A model generated the notes under the pieces. It saw only the letters and a list, made by a program, of their open reading frames with translations, made no database searches and was not told the origin of the DNA. Source: Iodobacter fluviatilis (lineage in GTDB: Bacteria; Pseudomonadota; Gammaproteobacteria; Burkholderiales; Chitinibacteraceae). Taken from it: 64,000 nt of DNA. Both the position numbers and the translations under genes were made by a program. Below, piece after piece: positions 42,103 to 51,477 of the stretch. The number at the start of each line of letters is the position of its first letter. Position 1 is the stretch's first letter. The DNA lies in NCBI RefSeq assembly GCF_900451195.1, contig NZ_UGHR01000001.1:1-64000 (forward strand), read 5' to 3'.

Positions 42103-43146
42103 ATGCGTAGATTGCCGGTGTTTTTTGTTTTGGATTGTTCCGAATCCATGGTGGGCGACAGCCTGCAGAAAATGGAAGACGGCTTGCAGGCCATCGTTCG
42201 TGCGCTTAGAACCGATCCGCATGCCTTAGAAACCGTTTATATCTCGGTGATTGCCTTTGCTGGCGTGGCTAAAACCATTGCGCCCCTAGTTGAGTTGGTT
42301 TCTTTTTACCCACCTAAATTGCCACTGGGTGGGGGCACCAGCTTGGGCGTGGCTTTAGAAACGCTGATGGCAGAGTTGGATAGCAGCGTTGTGAAAACCA
42401 CGCCTGATCGCAAAGGCGATTGGAAGCCGATTGTTTATCTTTTTACAGATGGCCGCCCAACCGATAATCCCAATACGGCGATTGATCGCTGGAATGCCAA
42501 ATATGCCAAAAAAGCCACGCTGATTGCAGTGGGCCTGGGGCAGTCGGTCGACTTTGAAACGCTGGGCAGGCTGACTGAAAACGCCATGATGTTTGAAGAC
42601 TCGCAGGAAGGCGACTTCAAAAAGTTTATTAACTGGGTGACGGCCTCGGTGGTGGCGCAAAGCAAAAGCGTGGGCGAGAGCGATGCGCAATCTTTGGCTA
42701 ATATTGATGCCAGCCTGATGCGTATTTTCAAAAATCCACCTTCCAAACAAGCCGATGAAGCCTGTATCACCTTGGTTGGCCGCTGCCAAAAGACCCGCAA
42801 ACCTTATCTGATGAAGTACGACCGGGCCATTCAAAACGTAGCAACCCAGGATTTTAAGCTGCAAGTATCGCGCTTTGAGATTGCGGGCTGCTACCCGCTG
42901 GAAGAAGATTATTTTATTTGGTCTGACCCGCGTGCGATGGATTTAAAAGTAAACAGCGAAGATTTAATTGGCACGCCAGGCTGCCCGCACTGCGGCAATT
43001 ACACCGCCTTTGCCGCTTGCGGCTGTGGAAAGCTAATGTGTATCAATGGCCCAGAAGAAGCCTTCTGCCCATGGTGCAAAAAATTAGTCTCGTTCAGCTT
43101 TTCCGGCAACGACGGTGGTTTTGATGTAGGGCGCGGGAGAGGATGA
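42103..43146 (+). CDS. TerY-like VWA protein with C-terminal zinc-binding domain
   Basis: 347 residues. The N-terminal VWA domain (about 1-200) has the MIDAS D-C-S-E-S-M instead of DxSxS with Gly, a tolerated variant, plus GGTSLG and FTDGRPTD. The C-terminal TerY-C domain carries cysteine pairs CPHC, CGC, and CPWC typical of a treble-clef or ribbon metal site. This pairing is known from Ter-associated signalling clusters. It lies between TerY and the PP2C gene and probably brings a metal-sensing surface to the complex (inference). Confidence 0.9.
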   Translation: MRRLPVFFVLDCSESMVGDSLQKMEDGLQAIVRALRTDPHALETVYISVIAFAGVAKTIAPLVELVSFYPPKLPLGGGTSLGVALETLMAELDSSVVKTTPDRKGDWKPIVYLFTDGRPTDNPNTAIDRWNAKYAKKATLIAVGLGQSVDFETLGRLTENAMMFEDSQEGDFKKFINWVTASVVAQSKSVGESDAQSLANIDASLMRIFKNPPSKQADEACITLVGRCQKTRKPYLMKYDRAIQNVATQDFKLQVSRFEIAGCYPLEEDYFIWSDPRAMDLKVNSEDLIGTPGCPHCGNYTAFAACGCGKLMCINGPEEAFCPWCKKLVSFSFSGNDGGFDVGRGRG

Positions 43147-43208
43147 TTGCTTTTAAAGTCTCTCGTCATCTAGGGGGAATTTGGGAGAGGGGGCAACCCC
43201 ATGTGTGT

Positions 43209-43540
43209 TAAGCAATTTTATTCTAAGTAGCAAACAAAGAAAAAAGATGACGACTACGCCCTCGATACTGGGCTTAAATCTCCCCTTGAAACACGCCGGA
43301 GCGAGGAACAAGCGGGGCGGGGTTTCGGCCAGGGAGCGAGGCAGCGAGCCAATCCCGCCCGCCGCCGACTCGATTGTCCGCAGCGCAGGGGCCTTCGTGT
43401 TTCGTGGGGTGGCCTTCTTTCGCTTCCTTTCTTGGCCACACAAGAAAGGAAGGTCCCGCGGGACGCCCGCACCTAAATCAACGTGCCGAAGGCACTAAAA
43501 AGATCTTTTTGATTTTGCTTAGCACGTATGGGGGGCAACC
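43209..43540 (+). repeat. Dispersed element R1, copy B (longest)
   Basis: Starts AAGCAATTTTATT plus GTAGCAAACAAAGAAA, shared in reverse with copy D near 61664-61699. It continues through GGGCTTAAAT, CGAGGAACAAGCGGGG, CCGACTCGATTGTCCGC, TTTCTTGGCCACACAAG, CACCTAAATCAACGTGCCG, GTGCCGAAGGCAC and AAAAAGATCTTTTTG, ending in a GCTTAGCAC...CAACCC block also in copy D. It fills most of the 463-base gap between the TerY-C and PP2C genes, splitting the Ter locus. It contains spurious frames on both strands. Confidence 0.88.
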
Positions 43541-43609
43541 CAAGGCCCACTGCTTCTAAATGACACATTCCCGAAACTGAGTCTTCCACGGGGAATACAC
43601 GAGACTGCG

Positions 43610-44890
43610 ATGCATCTTCCTTCTGATTCAAACTCCCCGCCTGAATCTGCTCCTCTTCATTTATCCAACAAGCCCGGTGCAATACCGCCTGCTGGTACTG
43701 TGGCACGTCCGCCGCTTAGCCCCAAGGTGGTTTTTCAAGCACCTAATGCCAGGGCAGGGCAGGATTATCGCGGCAGCTTGCGTGAAGTGGCGGGTAATGG
43801 CCGAGTATTGCAATTCAAAGAGATAGGCTTACCCGAAAATCTGGCACTGATTTTGAGTGAGGAAGGTGAATTGCTGGGCGTGCCAGGCGTAGCGGGCGAT
43901 CATCTTATTACCTTTCAGTGGTCGATTGATGGCTTATCGTGGAACGCTAGCCAATGCGTGCTGCTGGTGAACCCCGATCCACGCAGCCTGTGGCAGATCA
44001 ATGAGCCAGCCAGCGATGCGATTTACCCCAAGCCGCATAGCGCGGCGCAGGCACTTGATGCTGGCGATTTAAAGATTGCCGCCGCCAGCCGCCGTGGCCG
44101 CTCGCATGAGCATGCCGGCCTCTTTAGAGATGATGATTTTTATGTGCAGCACGATGCCTCATCAGGCTGGAGCGTGCTGTTGGTGGCCGATGGCGCAGGC
44201 AGCGCCAAGTATTCCCGCTGTGGCTCAAAGCGGGCGGTAGAGACGGCGGGTGAGCATTTGCTGGCGGCATTAAAAGGGGATTTGGGGGCCAGCATTAACC
44301 ATGCCCTGCAAGGCTGGGATGCAGATCCTGCATCTATCAGCGGGCAAATCGGCAAGCAGTTTCACGCTCTGTTTTATGATGCTGCTGCTGTGGCGGTGGA
44401 TGCCATAGAGCAAGCCGCAATATCACAGCAAAGTGAAGCCAGGGATTACGCAACGACCCTTTTAGCTGCCGCGGTTAAGCGGGAAGGCGGGCAACTCTTT
44501 TTAGCAACATTCTGGATCGGCGACGGGGCAATTGCCGCTTATGGGCCACGCGGCAAAGTGCGGCTGATGGGCCTGCCCGATAGTGGCGAATTTGCTGGGC
44601 AAACCCGCTTTTTAGACCGTGCCGCTCTTACTTCTGATCGCTTTGCAGAGCGGGTAAAGATCGGCCGGTATACAGATATTTCGGCGGTTGTTTTGATGAG
44701 CGATGGGATTTCGGACCCTAAATTTGAAACCGATAAAGGCCTCGCCAGCGGCGATAAATGGGATGCTCTATGGGATGAGATCGCGCCTTGCTTGGCGGCG
44801 GATCAGCCTGAGCAAAGTTTGCTGGATTGGATGGGTTTTTTCATCCCAGGCCATCATGATGACCGAAGCATGGCGCTGATTTGGGCTTGA
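43610..44890 (+). CDS. PP2C-family protein phosphatase of the Ter triad
   Basis: 426 residues. Residues about 1-125 are a Pro-rich start plus a small beta domain. The PP2C domain follows, with metal-binding motifs VADGAGSAKYS, WIGDGAIAAY and LMSDGISDPKFETD, then HHDDRSM near the end. It should remove phosphates from Ser/Thr in the complex formed with TerY and the kinase encoded next. AGAC/GAGA are the only weak upstream sites, so the start is approximate. It begins a new block after the R1 repeat. Confidence 0.88.
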   Translation: MHLPSDSNSPPESAPLHLSNKPGAIPPAGTVARPPLSPKVVFQAPNARAGQDYRGSLREVAGNGRVLQFKEIGLPENLALILSEEGELLGVPGVAGDHLITFQWSIDGLSWNASQCVLLVNPDPRSLWQINEPASDAIYPKPHSAAQALDAGDLKIAAASRRGRSHEHAGLFRDDDFYVQHDASSGWSVLLVADGAGSAKYSRCGSKRAVETAGEHLLAALKGDLGASINHALQGWDADPASISGQIGKQFHALFYDAAAVAVDAIEQAAISQQSEARDYATTLLAAAVKREGGQLFLATFWIGDGAIAAYGPRGKVRLMGLPDSGEFAGQTRFLDRAALTSDRFAERVKIGRYTDISAVVLMSDGISDPKFETDKGLASGDKWDALWDEIAPCLAADQPEQSLLDWMGFFIPGHHDDRSMALIWA

Positions 44891-44939
44891 GTTGGGTTTC
44901 TTCACAATTTGACTTGCAGCAGGCAATCTGGAGTTAAGC

Positions 44940-46439
44940 ATGGCGAAGGTAATTCAGTGCCGCACATTGGATGGGCAAACCGTCGAGTTTGTGGATGAGA
45001 TGATTGCTTCCGGTGCGATGAAAGAGGTCTATTTCTCGCCGGATAAGTCTTATGTGGTGGCGTTTTATAAGAATAAGCAAGACGCTCAGGCGCTGGAGCG
45101 GTTGCAGATGATTATTGGCAAATACCGCGAGGGGATTTTTAATCAGGCGGGCGGAGATTACTGGAAAAACTTGTTTTGCTGGCCCACTGCGCTTTTGGAG
45201 TACGAGGGCAGGCATGGGCTGATTGCCCCAACTTATCCTGCACATTTTTTCTTTGAGTTTGGTTCCAAAAACCATGACATGCTCGAGATTAGGGGCAAGG
45301 AAAAAGAAGGAAAATGGTTTGCTGCGGCCAATTTGCGTCAGCGCTTTGTTGATCAGCGCGAGCTGGGCGATTGGCTGAGCCATTTAAAAATCTGTGTGCT
45401 GATTGCCCGTGCGGTGCGTCGTATGCATATGGCGGGGCTGGCGCATTCTGATTTGTCGTATAAAAACGTGCTGGTCGATCCGTCAGGGGGCTTTGCCTGC
45501 GTGATTGATGTGGATGGCCTGGTGGTGCCGGGCCGCTATCCGCCAGATGTGGTCGGCACGCCTGATTTTATTGCGCCCGAAGTGGTTCGTACCAGCCATT
45601 TAGCCAAGGGAGATCCGCAGCGTAATCTGCCGCGCCGCGAAACAGACCAGCATGCGCTGGCCGTGCTGATTTATATGTATCTGCTGTACCGCCACCCATT
45701 GCGCGGCGGCAAAGTGCACGATATGAATGATGAGCAGCGGGACGAGTCGCTGTCTATGGGCGAGCGGGCCCTGTTTGTTGAGCATCCCACAGATACAAGC
45801 AATCGCATTAATCTGGCAGAGGCCAGACCCGCCGAGCTGCCGTGGGCAGATAGTAGCAAGCTGCCTTATACCCTGACTGGCCCTTATCTGACTCCGCTAT
45901 TTAAACAAGCTTTTGTTGATGGCCTGCATCAGCCTAATCAGCGCCCTTCGGCCAATGATTGGGAAACGGCGCTGCTTAAAACCATTGATCTAACGCTCCC
46001 TTGCCGCTGCGAGCAGAAATGGTTTGTGTTTGATAACTCCACCCAGCCCGCCTGCCCGTTTTGCGGCTCGGCCTACCACGGCCAGCTGCCGGTGCTAAAT
46101 CTGTATTCATCCCGCCAGGAAGGGCAGTTCCGGCCTGATAACCATAGGCTGATGGTGTGGGAAGGACAATCGCTATATCCCTGGCATGCTAATTATTTGC
46201 TGGCCCCGAATGAAAAGCTGGCGGATGAACATAAGCTGCGCGTGGCTTATTTTATTTTCTATCATAATGTGTGGTGGATTTTTAACGTTGGCCTGCCTGA
46301 TTTAATGGATGTGGCAAGCAAGAAAACGGTAGCTGTTGGCGGCAAGCTGGAGCTGAAAGATGGGCAACAAATATTGCTCGATAAAGCAGAAGGGGGGCGA
46401 CTGGTGGTGGTGCAGATGGTGGGAGAGGCGCGCAGATAG
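44940..46439 (+). CDS. Ser/Thr-type protein kinase with zinc ribbon (Ter triad kinase)
   Basis: 499 residues. The kinase core has the catalytic loop H169-S-D171-L-S-Y-K-N176. The Mg-binding loop reads IDVDG in place of DFG, and the activation segment GTPDFIAPEV is intact. A CRC...CPFC zinc ribbon lies near residues 357-379, followed by a beta-rich tail with FHA-like loops (about 390-499). ATP-site marks at the N-terminus are weak (GAMKEVYF with Lys at about 44). It follows the phosphatase gene by 49 bases with GGAG upstream. Together with TerY and PP2C it makes the TerY-P phosphorylation triad. Confidence 0.88.
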   Translation: MAKVIQCRTLDGQTVEFVDEMIASGAMKEVYFSPDKSYVVAFYKNKQDAQALERLQMIIGKYREGIFNQAGGDYWKNLFCWPTALLEYEGRHGLIAPTYPAHFFFEFGSKNHDMLEIRGKEKEGKWFAAANLRQRFVDQRELGDWLSHLKICVLIARAVRRMHMAGLAHSDLSYKNVLVDPSGGFACVIDVDGLVVPGRYPPDVVGTPDFIAPEVVRTSHLAKGDPQRNLPRRETDQHALAVLIYMYLLYRHPLRGGKVHDMNDEQRDESLSMGERALFVEHPTDTSNRINLAEARPAELPWADSSKLPYTLTGPYLTPLFKQAFVDGLHQPNQRPSANDWETALLKTIDLTLPCRCEQKWFVFDNSTQPACPFCGSAYHGQLPVLNLYSSRQEGQFRPDNHRLMVWEGQSLYPWHANYLLAPNEKLADEHKLRVAYFIFYHNVWWIFNVGLPDLMDVASKKTVAVGGKLELKDGQQILLDKAEGGRLVVVQMVGEARR

Positions 46440-46797
46440 TTTGAAGGATTTTGGAAAAAAATCGACGATAAAAATTGAAGTGGATGAAACTTATATGTCT
46501 TTGTCCTGTCTTCTGTAAGCCTAGGGCATTTTAAGCTGAATAGAGCGCCGGTTATGCGGCTTTTGTTGCTGAGTTTGCCTGCAAGAAATTATTAATAAAT
46601 ATAATTACTTAGCTTGCTTCGCTTGAAAATGATGGAAGGCGAACAAATCTATAAAGCTTAATTATGGTTTGGTATAACTTGAATGATCTGAGCCCGGATA
46701 AAAATGCCCGGGGATGATGATTTAAGCAAGAGCAGTTTTTTTGGGTGTCGCCGGGTTTAGTCAGGCGTGTCGTTAATTTTTTAAAGGAATTTCGTTT
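46440..46797. other. Intergenic region before the second terD block
   Basis: About 358 AT-rich bases, no gene recognised. It probably holds a promoter for the downstream terD-AIM24 block, but no -35/-10 pair is convincing. AAAGGAATT near the end serves as the ribosome-binding site of the next gene. Confidence 0.4.
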
Positions 46798-47373
46798 ATG
46801 GCTATCAGTCTGCAAAAAGGCGGCAACGTCAATTTAAGTAAAGAAGCGCCTTCCCTCAAAAAGTTGGTGATTGGTTTAGGTTGGGATCCACGCGTTACAG
46901 ACGGCTCTGCTTTTGATCTGGATGGCAGTGCTTTTATGCTTAAAGCCGACGGCAAGGTTCGTGCTGATTCTGATTTCATTTTTTACAACAACCTGAAATC
47001 GACCGATGGCTCTGTTACCCATGCCGGGGACAATACCAGCGGCCAGGGTGACGGTGACGATGAAAAAATCGTGATTGATCTGGCTTTAGTGCCAGCTGAC
47101 ATCGATAAAATCACCGTTGGTGTAACCATCCATGATGCTGAAGCACGTAAGCAAAACTTTGGCATGGTAGGCAAAGCGTATATCCGTTGCCTTGATGCCA
47201 ATGGCGATAAAGAAATCGCGCGTTATGATCTGTCTGAAGACAGCTCCACAGAAACGGCCATGGTTTTCGGTGAAATCTACCGTGCTGGTGCAGAGTGGAA
47301 ATTCAAAGCAGTGGGTCAGGGCTTTGCAGGTGGCTTAGCACCGCTGGCACGCTCTTTCGGTATTAGCGCTTAA
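46798..47373 (+). CDS. TerD family protein 3
   Basis: 191 residues, one TerD domain, very close to protein 1 (shared [12 protein letters not shown] end, [17 protein letters not shown]). The acidic motif is [13 protein letters not shown], intact except Arg-Thr to Thr-Ser. AAAGGAATTTCGTTT precedes the ATG. A hairpin CCTCAGGGG/CCCCTTGAGG (47390-47415) follows before the AIM24 gene. It probably derives from duplication of protein 1. Confidence 0.93.
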   Translation: MAISLQKGGNVNLSKEAPSLKKLVIGLGWDPRVTDGSAFDLDGSAFMLKADGKVRADSDFIFYNNLKSTDGSVTHAGDNTSGQGDGDDEKIVIDLALVPADIDKITVGVTIHDAEARKQNFGMVGKAYIRCLDANGDKEIARYDLSEDSSTETAMVFGEIYRAGAEWKFKAVGQGFAGGLAPLARSFGISA

Positions 47374-47493
47374 TAAGCTGATGTTTGTGCCTCAGGGGGA
47401 TTTCTCCCCTTGAGGTAAGGTGTATTTGATGATCGTAAAGCGGCAGGGGTTTAAACCAGCCCCGGCTGTTTGCAATTGCGGGAATTTATAAGC

Positions 47494-48204
47494 ATGACAG
47501 TGTTTACTGCGACCGGTGATGTTGATCCGTTTTTGCATGTGTCCTTACAAAAGGGCGACAAGATCTATTGCGAATCTGACGCAATGGTGATGATGGAAGC
47601 CAATCTGGATCTGAAAGGCAGCATGAATGGCGGCATAGGCGGGGCAATTATGCGACGCTTTGCCAATGGTGAGTCTTTCTTTCAGCAGCAAATTGAAGCG
47701 GTCAGGGGCGAGGGCGATTGCCTGCTGTCACCCACTCTGCCCGGAGCCATGCAAATTGTTGATGTGGGCGCAAAACAATATTTATTAAACGATGGCGCTT
47801 TTGTTGCGGCGACATCGGGCACAGAAATGAAAGTGCGTACGCAAAATATCGGTAACGCGCTGTTTGCCCAGTCTGGTGGTTTTTTTGTGATGGAAACCTC
47901 AGGTACGGGGCAGGTGGTGGTGTCCGGCTTTGGCTCGATGTTTGAGCTGGATGTGGCCCCGGGCAAAGACGTGATTATCGATAATTCGCATGTGGTGTGT
48001 TGGGACAATAGCCTGCGCTATGAGATCTCTGTAACTACAGGTAACTCTGGCGGCGGCCTCGGCGGCATGCTGGGTAATTTAGTCAATAGTGTGACCAGCG
48101 GCGAAGGTATTGTGCTGCGCTTCAGCGGCACAGGTAAGGTCTTTATTTGCTCCAGAAACCGTGATTCTTTTGCCGAGTGGCTGAAGAAAAAAAACGGCGG
48201 TTAA
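47494..48204 (+). CDS. AIM24/TIGR00266 family protein
   Basis: 236 residues of the TIGR00266 beta-rich fold, with Gly-rich blocks (GGIGGAIMRRFANGESFF, SGTGQVVVSGFG, GGGLGGMLGNLV). The family is found with TerD proteins in comparative studies and is named after yeast Aim24; molecular function is not settled, but membrane association is suspected. The ATG chosen begins MTVFTATGDVDPFLH; an upstream TTG would add eight residues. The C-terminal FAEWLKKKNGG resembles the tail of TerD protein 2. Confidence 0.85.
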   Translation: MTVFTATGDVDPFLHVSLQKGDKIYCESDAMVMMEANLDLKGSMNGGIGGAIMRRFANGESFFQQQIEAVRGEGDCLLSPTLPGAMQIVDVGAKQYLLNDGAFVAATSGTEMKVRTQNIGNALFAQSGGFFVMETSGTGQVVVSGFGSMFELDVAPGKDVIIDNSHVVCWDNSLRYEISVTTGNSGGGLGGMLGNLVNSVTSGEGIVLRFSGTGKVFICSRNRDSFAEWLKKKNGG

Positions 48205-48365
48205 ATATCCGCATTGAGCGGCCTGGCTCAGCTGGTTTTTGTAGCCGTTTGGGCGATGCAAACCAGCGTAAGCAGGTGAAAAAGAATGTTGGGTTACGCG
48301 ATATACACAGAGTGAGGCACGCCTCATACGCAGACTGCTAAGCCAGGCTGCAGATTGTTCTTCGG

Positions 48366-48397
48366 TTGACAGGATCGGGTTCCTCCCGTCCTAAAAT
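48366..48397 (+). promoter_or_regulatory. Candidate promoter of terD gene 4
   Basis: TTGACA matches the -35 consensus; TAAAAT follows after 20 bases, longer than ideal. It lies 23 bases before the ATG, which leaves room for the AAGGAG site. Confidence 0.35.
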
Positions 48398-48419
48398 ACT
48401 TACCATCAAGGAGTACAGC

Positions 48420-49001
48420 ATGGCGATTAACCTAGAGAAAGGCCAGAAGATTTCCCTCGAGAAAGAAGCTGGTGTTGCATTAAGTAAAGTCATCATGGGC
48501 CTGGCTTGGGATGCCGTGAAATCCAAGGGCTTCCTAGGCTTTGGTGGCAGCGCACCCGATATTGATCTGGATGCATCGTGCATTTTGTTTGACGAGCAAG
48601 GCCATCCTGTGGATGCGGTTTGGTTCCGTCAGCTGAAATCTAAAGATGGCTCAATCACCCACACGGGTGACAATCGTACCGGTGAAGGCGATGGCGATGA
48701 TGAGCAAATCGTGGTTGATCTGACGCGTGTGCCAGCCAATGTGAAAAGCCTAGTCTTCACAGTAAACAGCTTCACCGGTCAGAACTTCTCGCAAATTGCC
48801 AATGCCACTTGCCGTATTTTGAACGCTAGTGATAACAAAGAAGTGGCGCGTTTTAACTTGTCTGCACTGGGCTCACACAATGCGCAAATTATGGCCAAGC
48901 TGTACCGCCATAATAATGAGTGGAAAATGCACGCCATCGGTGAAATTGGCAATGGCCGTACCTTTGATGAGCTGATGCCACAAATCACGCCTCACCTGTA
49001 A
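48420..49001 (+). CDS. TerD family protein 4 (TerZ-like)
   Basis: 193 residues, one TerD domain. It has a Gly-rich insertion (KGFLGFGGSAPDID) after the first strands, the TerZ-like variant, and the intact acidic stretch GDNRTGEGDGDDE. AAGGAG lies seven to eight bases before ATG. It is the last TerD of the block; a 242-base gap separates it from the biosynthetic genes, in which no gene is seen. Confidence 0.92.
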   Translation: MAINLEKGQKISLEKEAGVALSKVIMGLAWDAVKSKGFLGFGGSAPDIDLDASCILFDEQGHPVDAVWFRQLKSKDGSITHTGDNRTGEGDGDDEQIVVDLTRVPANVKSLVFTVNSFTGQNFSQIANATCRILNASDNKEVARFNLSALGSHNAQIMAKLYRHNNEWKMHAIGEIGNGRTFDELMPQITPHL

Positions 49002-49243
49002 AAAGAAGCATTTTAGTTCTCTCTCGCGTGGTGGCTTGTTTCCACAATCTTGTTGGAAGCAAGCCCCGCGCTAGCTGTGTGTCGGGTTTGAGTGCCTCTG
49101 GTAAAGAGCCGTCTGGTTAAAGTTTATGTTTGAGTTTTTAAAGGCGAATCGCTATTGAAAGCTCGGGGGTAGCAATCAATCGGGCTCTTTTTAGTAAGGA
49201 ATTTAGCCCGGCCTGTTTGCTGGCTCATTTCCTGAAGGCATTT

Positions 49244-50311
49244 ATGCAGCACGTCTGGTTTAATAAAACATTCTCCTCTGTTGCCGCAGCAATCAGCCTG
49301 ATTCGCGAGGCCGATCTTGCAGGCGATTATCACATCGTCTCCAGCCATACCAACCCCTATGCAGCATCGTTTCAAACAGCGCATCAATTTGCGGTAGAGC
49401 CCTCTGGTCTGCAGGGCGAAGCGTATTTGGCATGGTGTTTACAATTTTGCCTTGATTACGGCATCACTATTTTTATTCCGGGCAAGGAAGCCGTGTTAAT
49501 TAGCGCGGAGTGTGAGCGTTTTGAGCAGCAGGGCACGCGCGTGTTATCTGTGGCTTCTGCTGAGATGCTGGCGCTGCTGCACGATAAGGCGGCGTTTTAT
49601 CAGGCTGTTGATTTGCCACACACGCCGCCGGCAGCATTTAGGGTGGTAGAAACCGCCGCGCAGTTTGAGGCGGCTTATCAGACGCTCAGGCAAGATCACG
49701 CTAGGCTATGTATTAAGCCGGCCAAATCGGTATTTGGCCTAGGTTTTGCCATTATTGATGAGGAGCGCTCCAGCGCGCAGCTCTTGGTAGAAGGCGTGCA
49801 ATATTATATTGGCCTTGATGACTTGCGCCGGGGTTTTGCTGCCATGGGCACGTTTAAAACCATGATTGTGATGGAATATCTCGATGGTCATGAATACAGC
49901 GTGGATTGCGTGGGCGACCATGGCCGCTTGGTTTGCGCTGTGCCGCGCAAAAAAATGAAGCAGGCAGGCCGTGGCCAGATGATCGAGATGCGCAGCGATA
50001 TTTTAGACAGCGTGCGCCAGCTGGCCGAAGCTTTTGGCCTGAATGGCAATTTTAATGTGCAATTTAAAGAAAGAGCCGGCGGCCTTGGCCTCTTAGAAAT
50101 TAATCCGCGTATGTCTGGCGGCATCGCCATGGCCTGCCTTGGCGGGCCTAATTTACCTTATCTTGCTTTGGCTGGTTTTGATCGTGGTTTTGGTCATCTG
50201 CATATCCCAGAAGTGCCGCATGGCATTCGCGTGGCCGAGCTAGGCCGTGCTGCTGTGCTGCTTGATGCAGAAGAGCTGGCCGTTGAAGTACCGTGTGCGG
50301 CCTTGCAATGA
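49244..50311 (+). CDS. ATP-grasp enzyme of the Ter biosynthetic module
   Basis: 355 residues. A pre-ATP-grasp Rossmann-like part (about 1-110) is followed by the ATP-grasp core: LCIKPAKSVFGLGF as nucleotide lid, MEYLDGHEYSVDCV, and LLEINPRMSGG with Glu/Asn for magnesium. Such ligases join a carboxylate to an amine via an acyl-phosphate. It is the first gene of a five-gene run with overlaps of 4 to 23 bases, and its stop overlaps the next start (ATGA). The product is unknown; nucleoside-like in the Ter model. Confidence 0.9.
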   Translation: MQHVWFNKTFSSVAAAISLIREADLAGDYHIVSSHTNPYAASFQTAHQFAVEPSGLQGEAYLAWCLQFCLDYGITIFIPGKEAVLISAECERFEQQGTRVLSVASAEMLALLHDKAAFYQAVDLPHTPPAAFRVVETAAQFEAAYQTLRQDHARLCIKPAKSVFGLGFAIIDEERSSAQLLVEGVQYYIGLDDLRRGFAAMGTFKTMIVMEYLDGHEYSVDCVGDHGRLVCAVPRKKMKQAGRGQMIEMRSDILDSVRQLAEAFGLNGNFNVQFKERAGGLGLLEINPRMSGGIAMACLGGPNLPYLALAGFDRGFGHLHIPEVPHGIRVAELGRAAVLLDAEELAVEVPCAALQ

Positions 50312-51477
50312 TTAGCCCGCAAACCATTAAAATTGAATTACCCACGGGGCTGATGGAGCTGAATGTAGATGCGGGCGCATTCAGCGTGGACGAGCTGATG
50401 GGCTTTGCCGCGCGTGCTAACGCCAAGCGGGGATTTTTGTTTTTAAGCAAGGTGCTGGGTAAACACTGGCCGGTGCGCCCTGCGCTGATGCGCAAAATCC
50501 ATGAAAATTTAGCTGGGCAAGTGCCCGCCGGCGTACCTGGCCCGGTAGTGTTTATCGCCATGGCCGAAACGGCAATTGGTCTGGGGCAGGGCGTTTTTGA
50601 GGCTTATAAAAACGCTCATCCGGATACAGAAGCGCTGTTTTTACACACCTCGCGCTATCACGTAGGCGGCGCAGACATTATCGAATTTGCCGAAGCACAC
50701 AGCCATGCGCCACGGCAGTTTTTGCATATGCCGCAAGATGCCCAGCTGCGGGCGTTATTACTGAATGCCAAGTCCCTAGTGCTGGTGGACGATGAAGCCA
50801 GCACCGGCAATACCTTTTTAAACTTAAGCAATGCCTGCCGGGTACTCAATCCACAAATCGGGCACGTTCACCTCGCCACCATTACCAATTTTATGGGCAA
50901 GGCTGCGAACGAGGCTTTATCGCAGCGTTTTGGTCTTCCCGTATCGATTGCCGCCAGCTTAAGTGGCGAATATGTGTTCACGGCTGGCGATTTGCAGCCT
51001 TCACCCGCTGCGGCACAGATATTTGAGGCGCACGCTGATCGCGGCGCAAACGGCAGTTTTGGCCGCCTGGGGCTGGATCGTGCGCTCGCTGCGCCAGATG
51101 CGCTGGCCAAAAAATTAGCCGCGGCTATAGGGGCGGATGAGCGGGTTTTGGTTTTAGGTACGGGTGAGTTTATGCACCCGGCTTATCTCTTGGGCAGCGC
51201 TTTGGAAGCCTTAGGCTGTGATGTGCAGGTGCAATCGACCACACGCTCACCCATCCTGAAATGGGGGGCGGTCAGCCATGCGCTGTGCTTTGCTGATAAC
51301 TATGGCGAAGGCGTAGAAAACTATATTTATAACGTCACAATCGGCCAGTACGATCATGTTTATGTTTGTCATGAAACCCCGCCAAATGAAGCTCTGCAAA
51401 GCATTGCGCAGGCTGTAGGCGGGCGTTTATTCCATTTCTTATCCGAGAATCATATTGAAGAAATATCTGTTCGTTGA
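50308..51477 (+). CDS. Phosphoribosyltransferase with TRSP domain
   Basis: 389 residues. The N-terminal PRTase (about 1-215) has the PRPP loop VLVDDEASTGNTF; before it lies FIAMAETAIGLGQGVFEAY. The C-terminal part (about 215-389) matches the TRSP domain described with Ter-associated PRTases, with LGTGEFMHPAYLLG and HETPPNEAL blocks. The reaction would move a ribosyl phosphate from PRPP to a base-like acceptor, or the reverse. ATG is coupled to the upstream stop. Its 3' end overlaps the HAD gene by 23 bases. Confidence 0.9.
   Translation: MISPQTIKIELPTGLMELNVDAGAFSVDELMGFAARANAKRGFLFLSKVLGKHWPVRPALMRKIHENLAGQVPAGVPGPVVFIAMAETAIGLGQGVFEAYKNAHPDTEALFLHTSRYHVGGADIIEFAEAHSHAPRQFLHMPQDAQLRALLLNAKSLVLVDDEASTGNTFLNLSNACRVLNPQIGHVHLATITNFMGKAANEALSQRFGLPVSIAASLSGEYVFTAGDLQPSPAAAQIFEAHADRGANGSFGRLGLDRALAAPDALAKKLAAAIGADERVLVLGTGEFMHPAYLLGSALEALGCDVQVQSTTRSPILKWGAVSHALCFADNYGEGVENYIYNVTIGQYDHVYVCHETPPNEALQSIAQAVGGRLFHFLSENHIEEISVR

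Noticed and set aside
43181..43498. Small frames inside R1 copies (also 25040-25279, 32042-32233, 61325-61576) with recurring WPxKKGR and STCRRH pieces
   Set aside because: The shared peptides come from the shared DNA repeat, appear on both strands, and lack ribosome-binding sites and a conserved frame.
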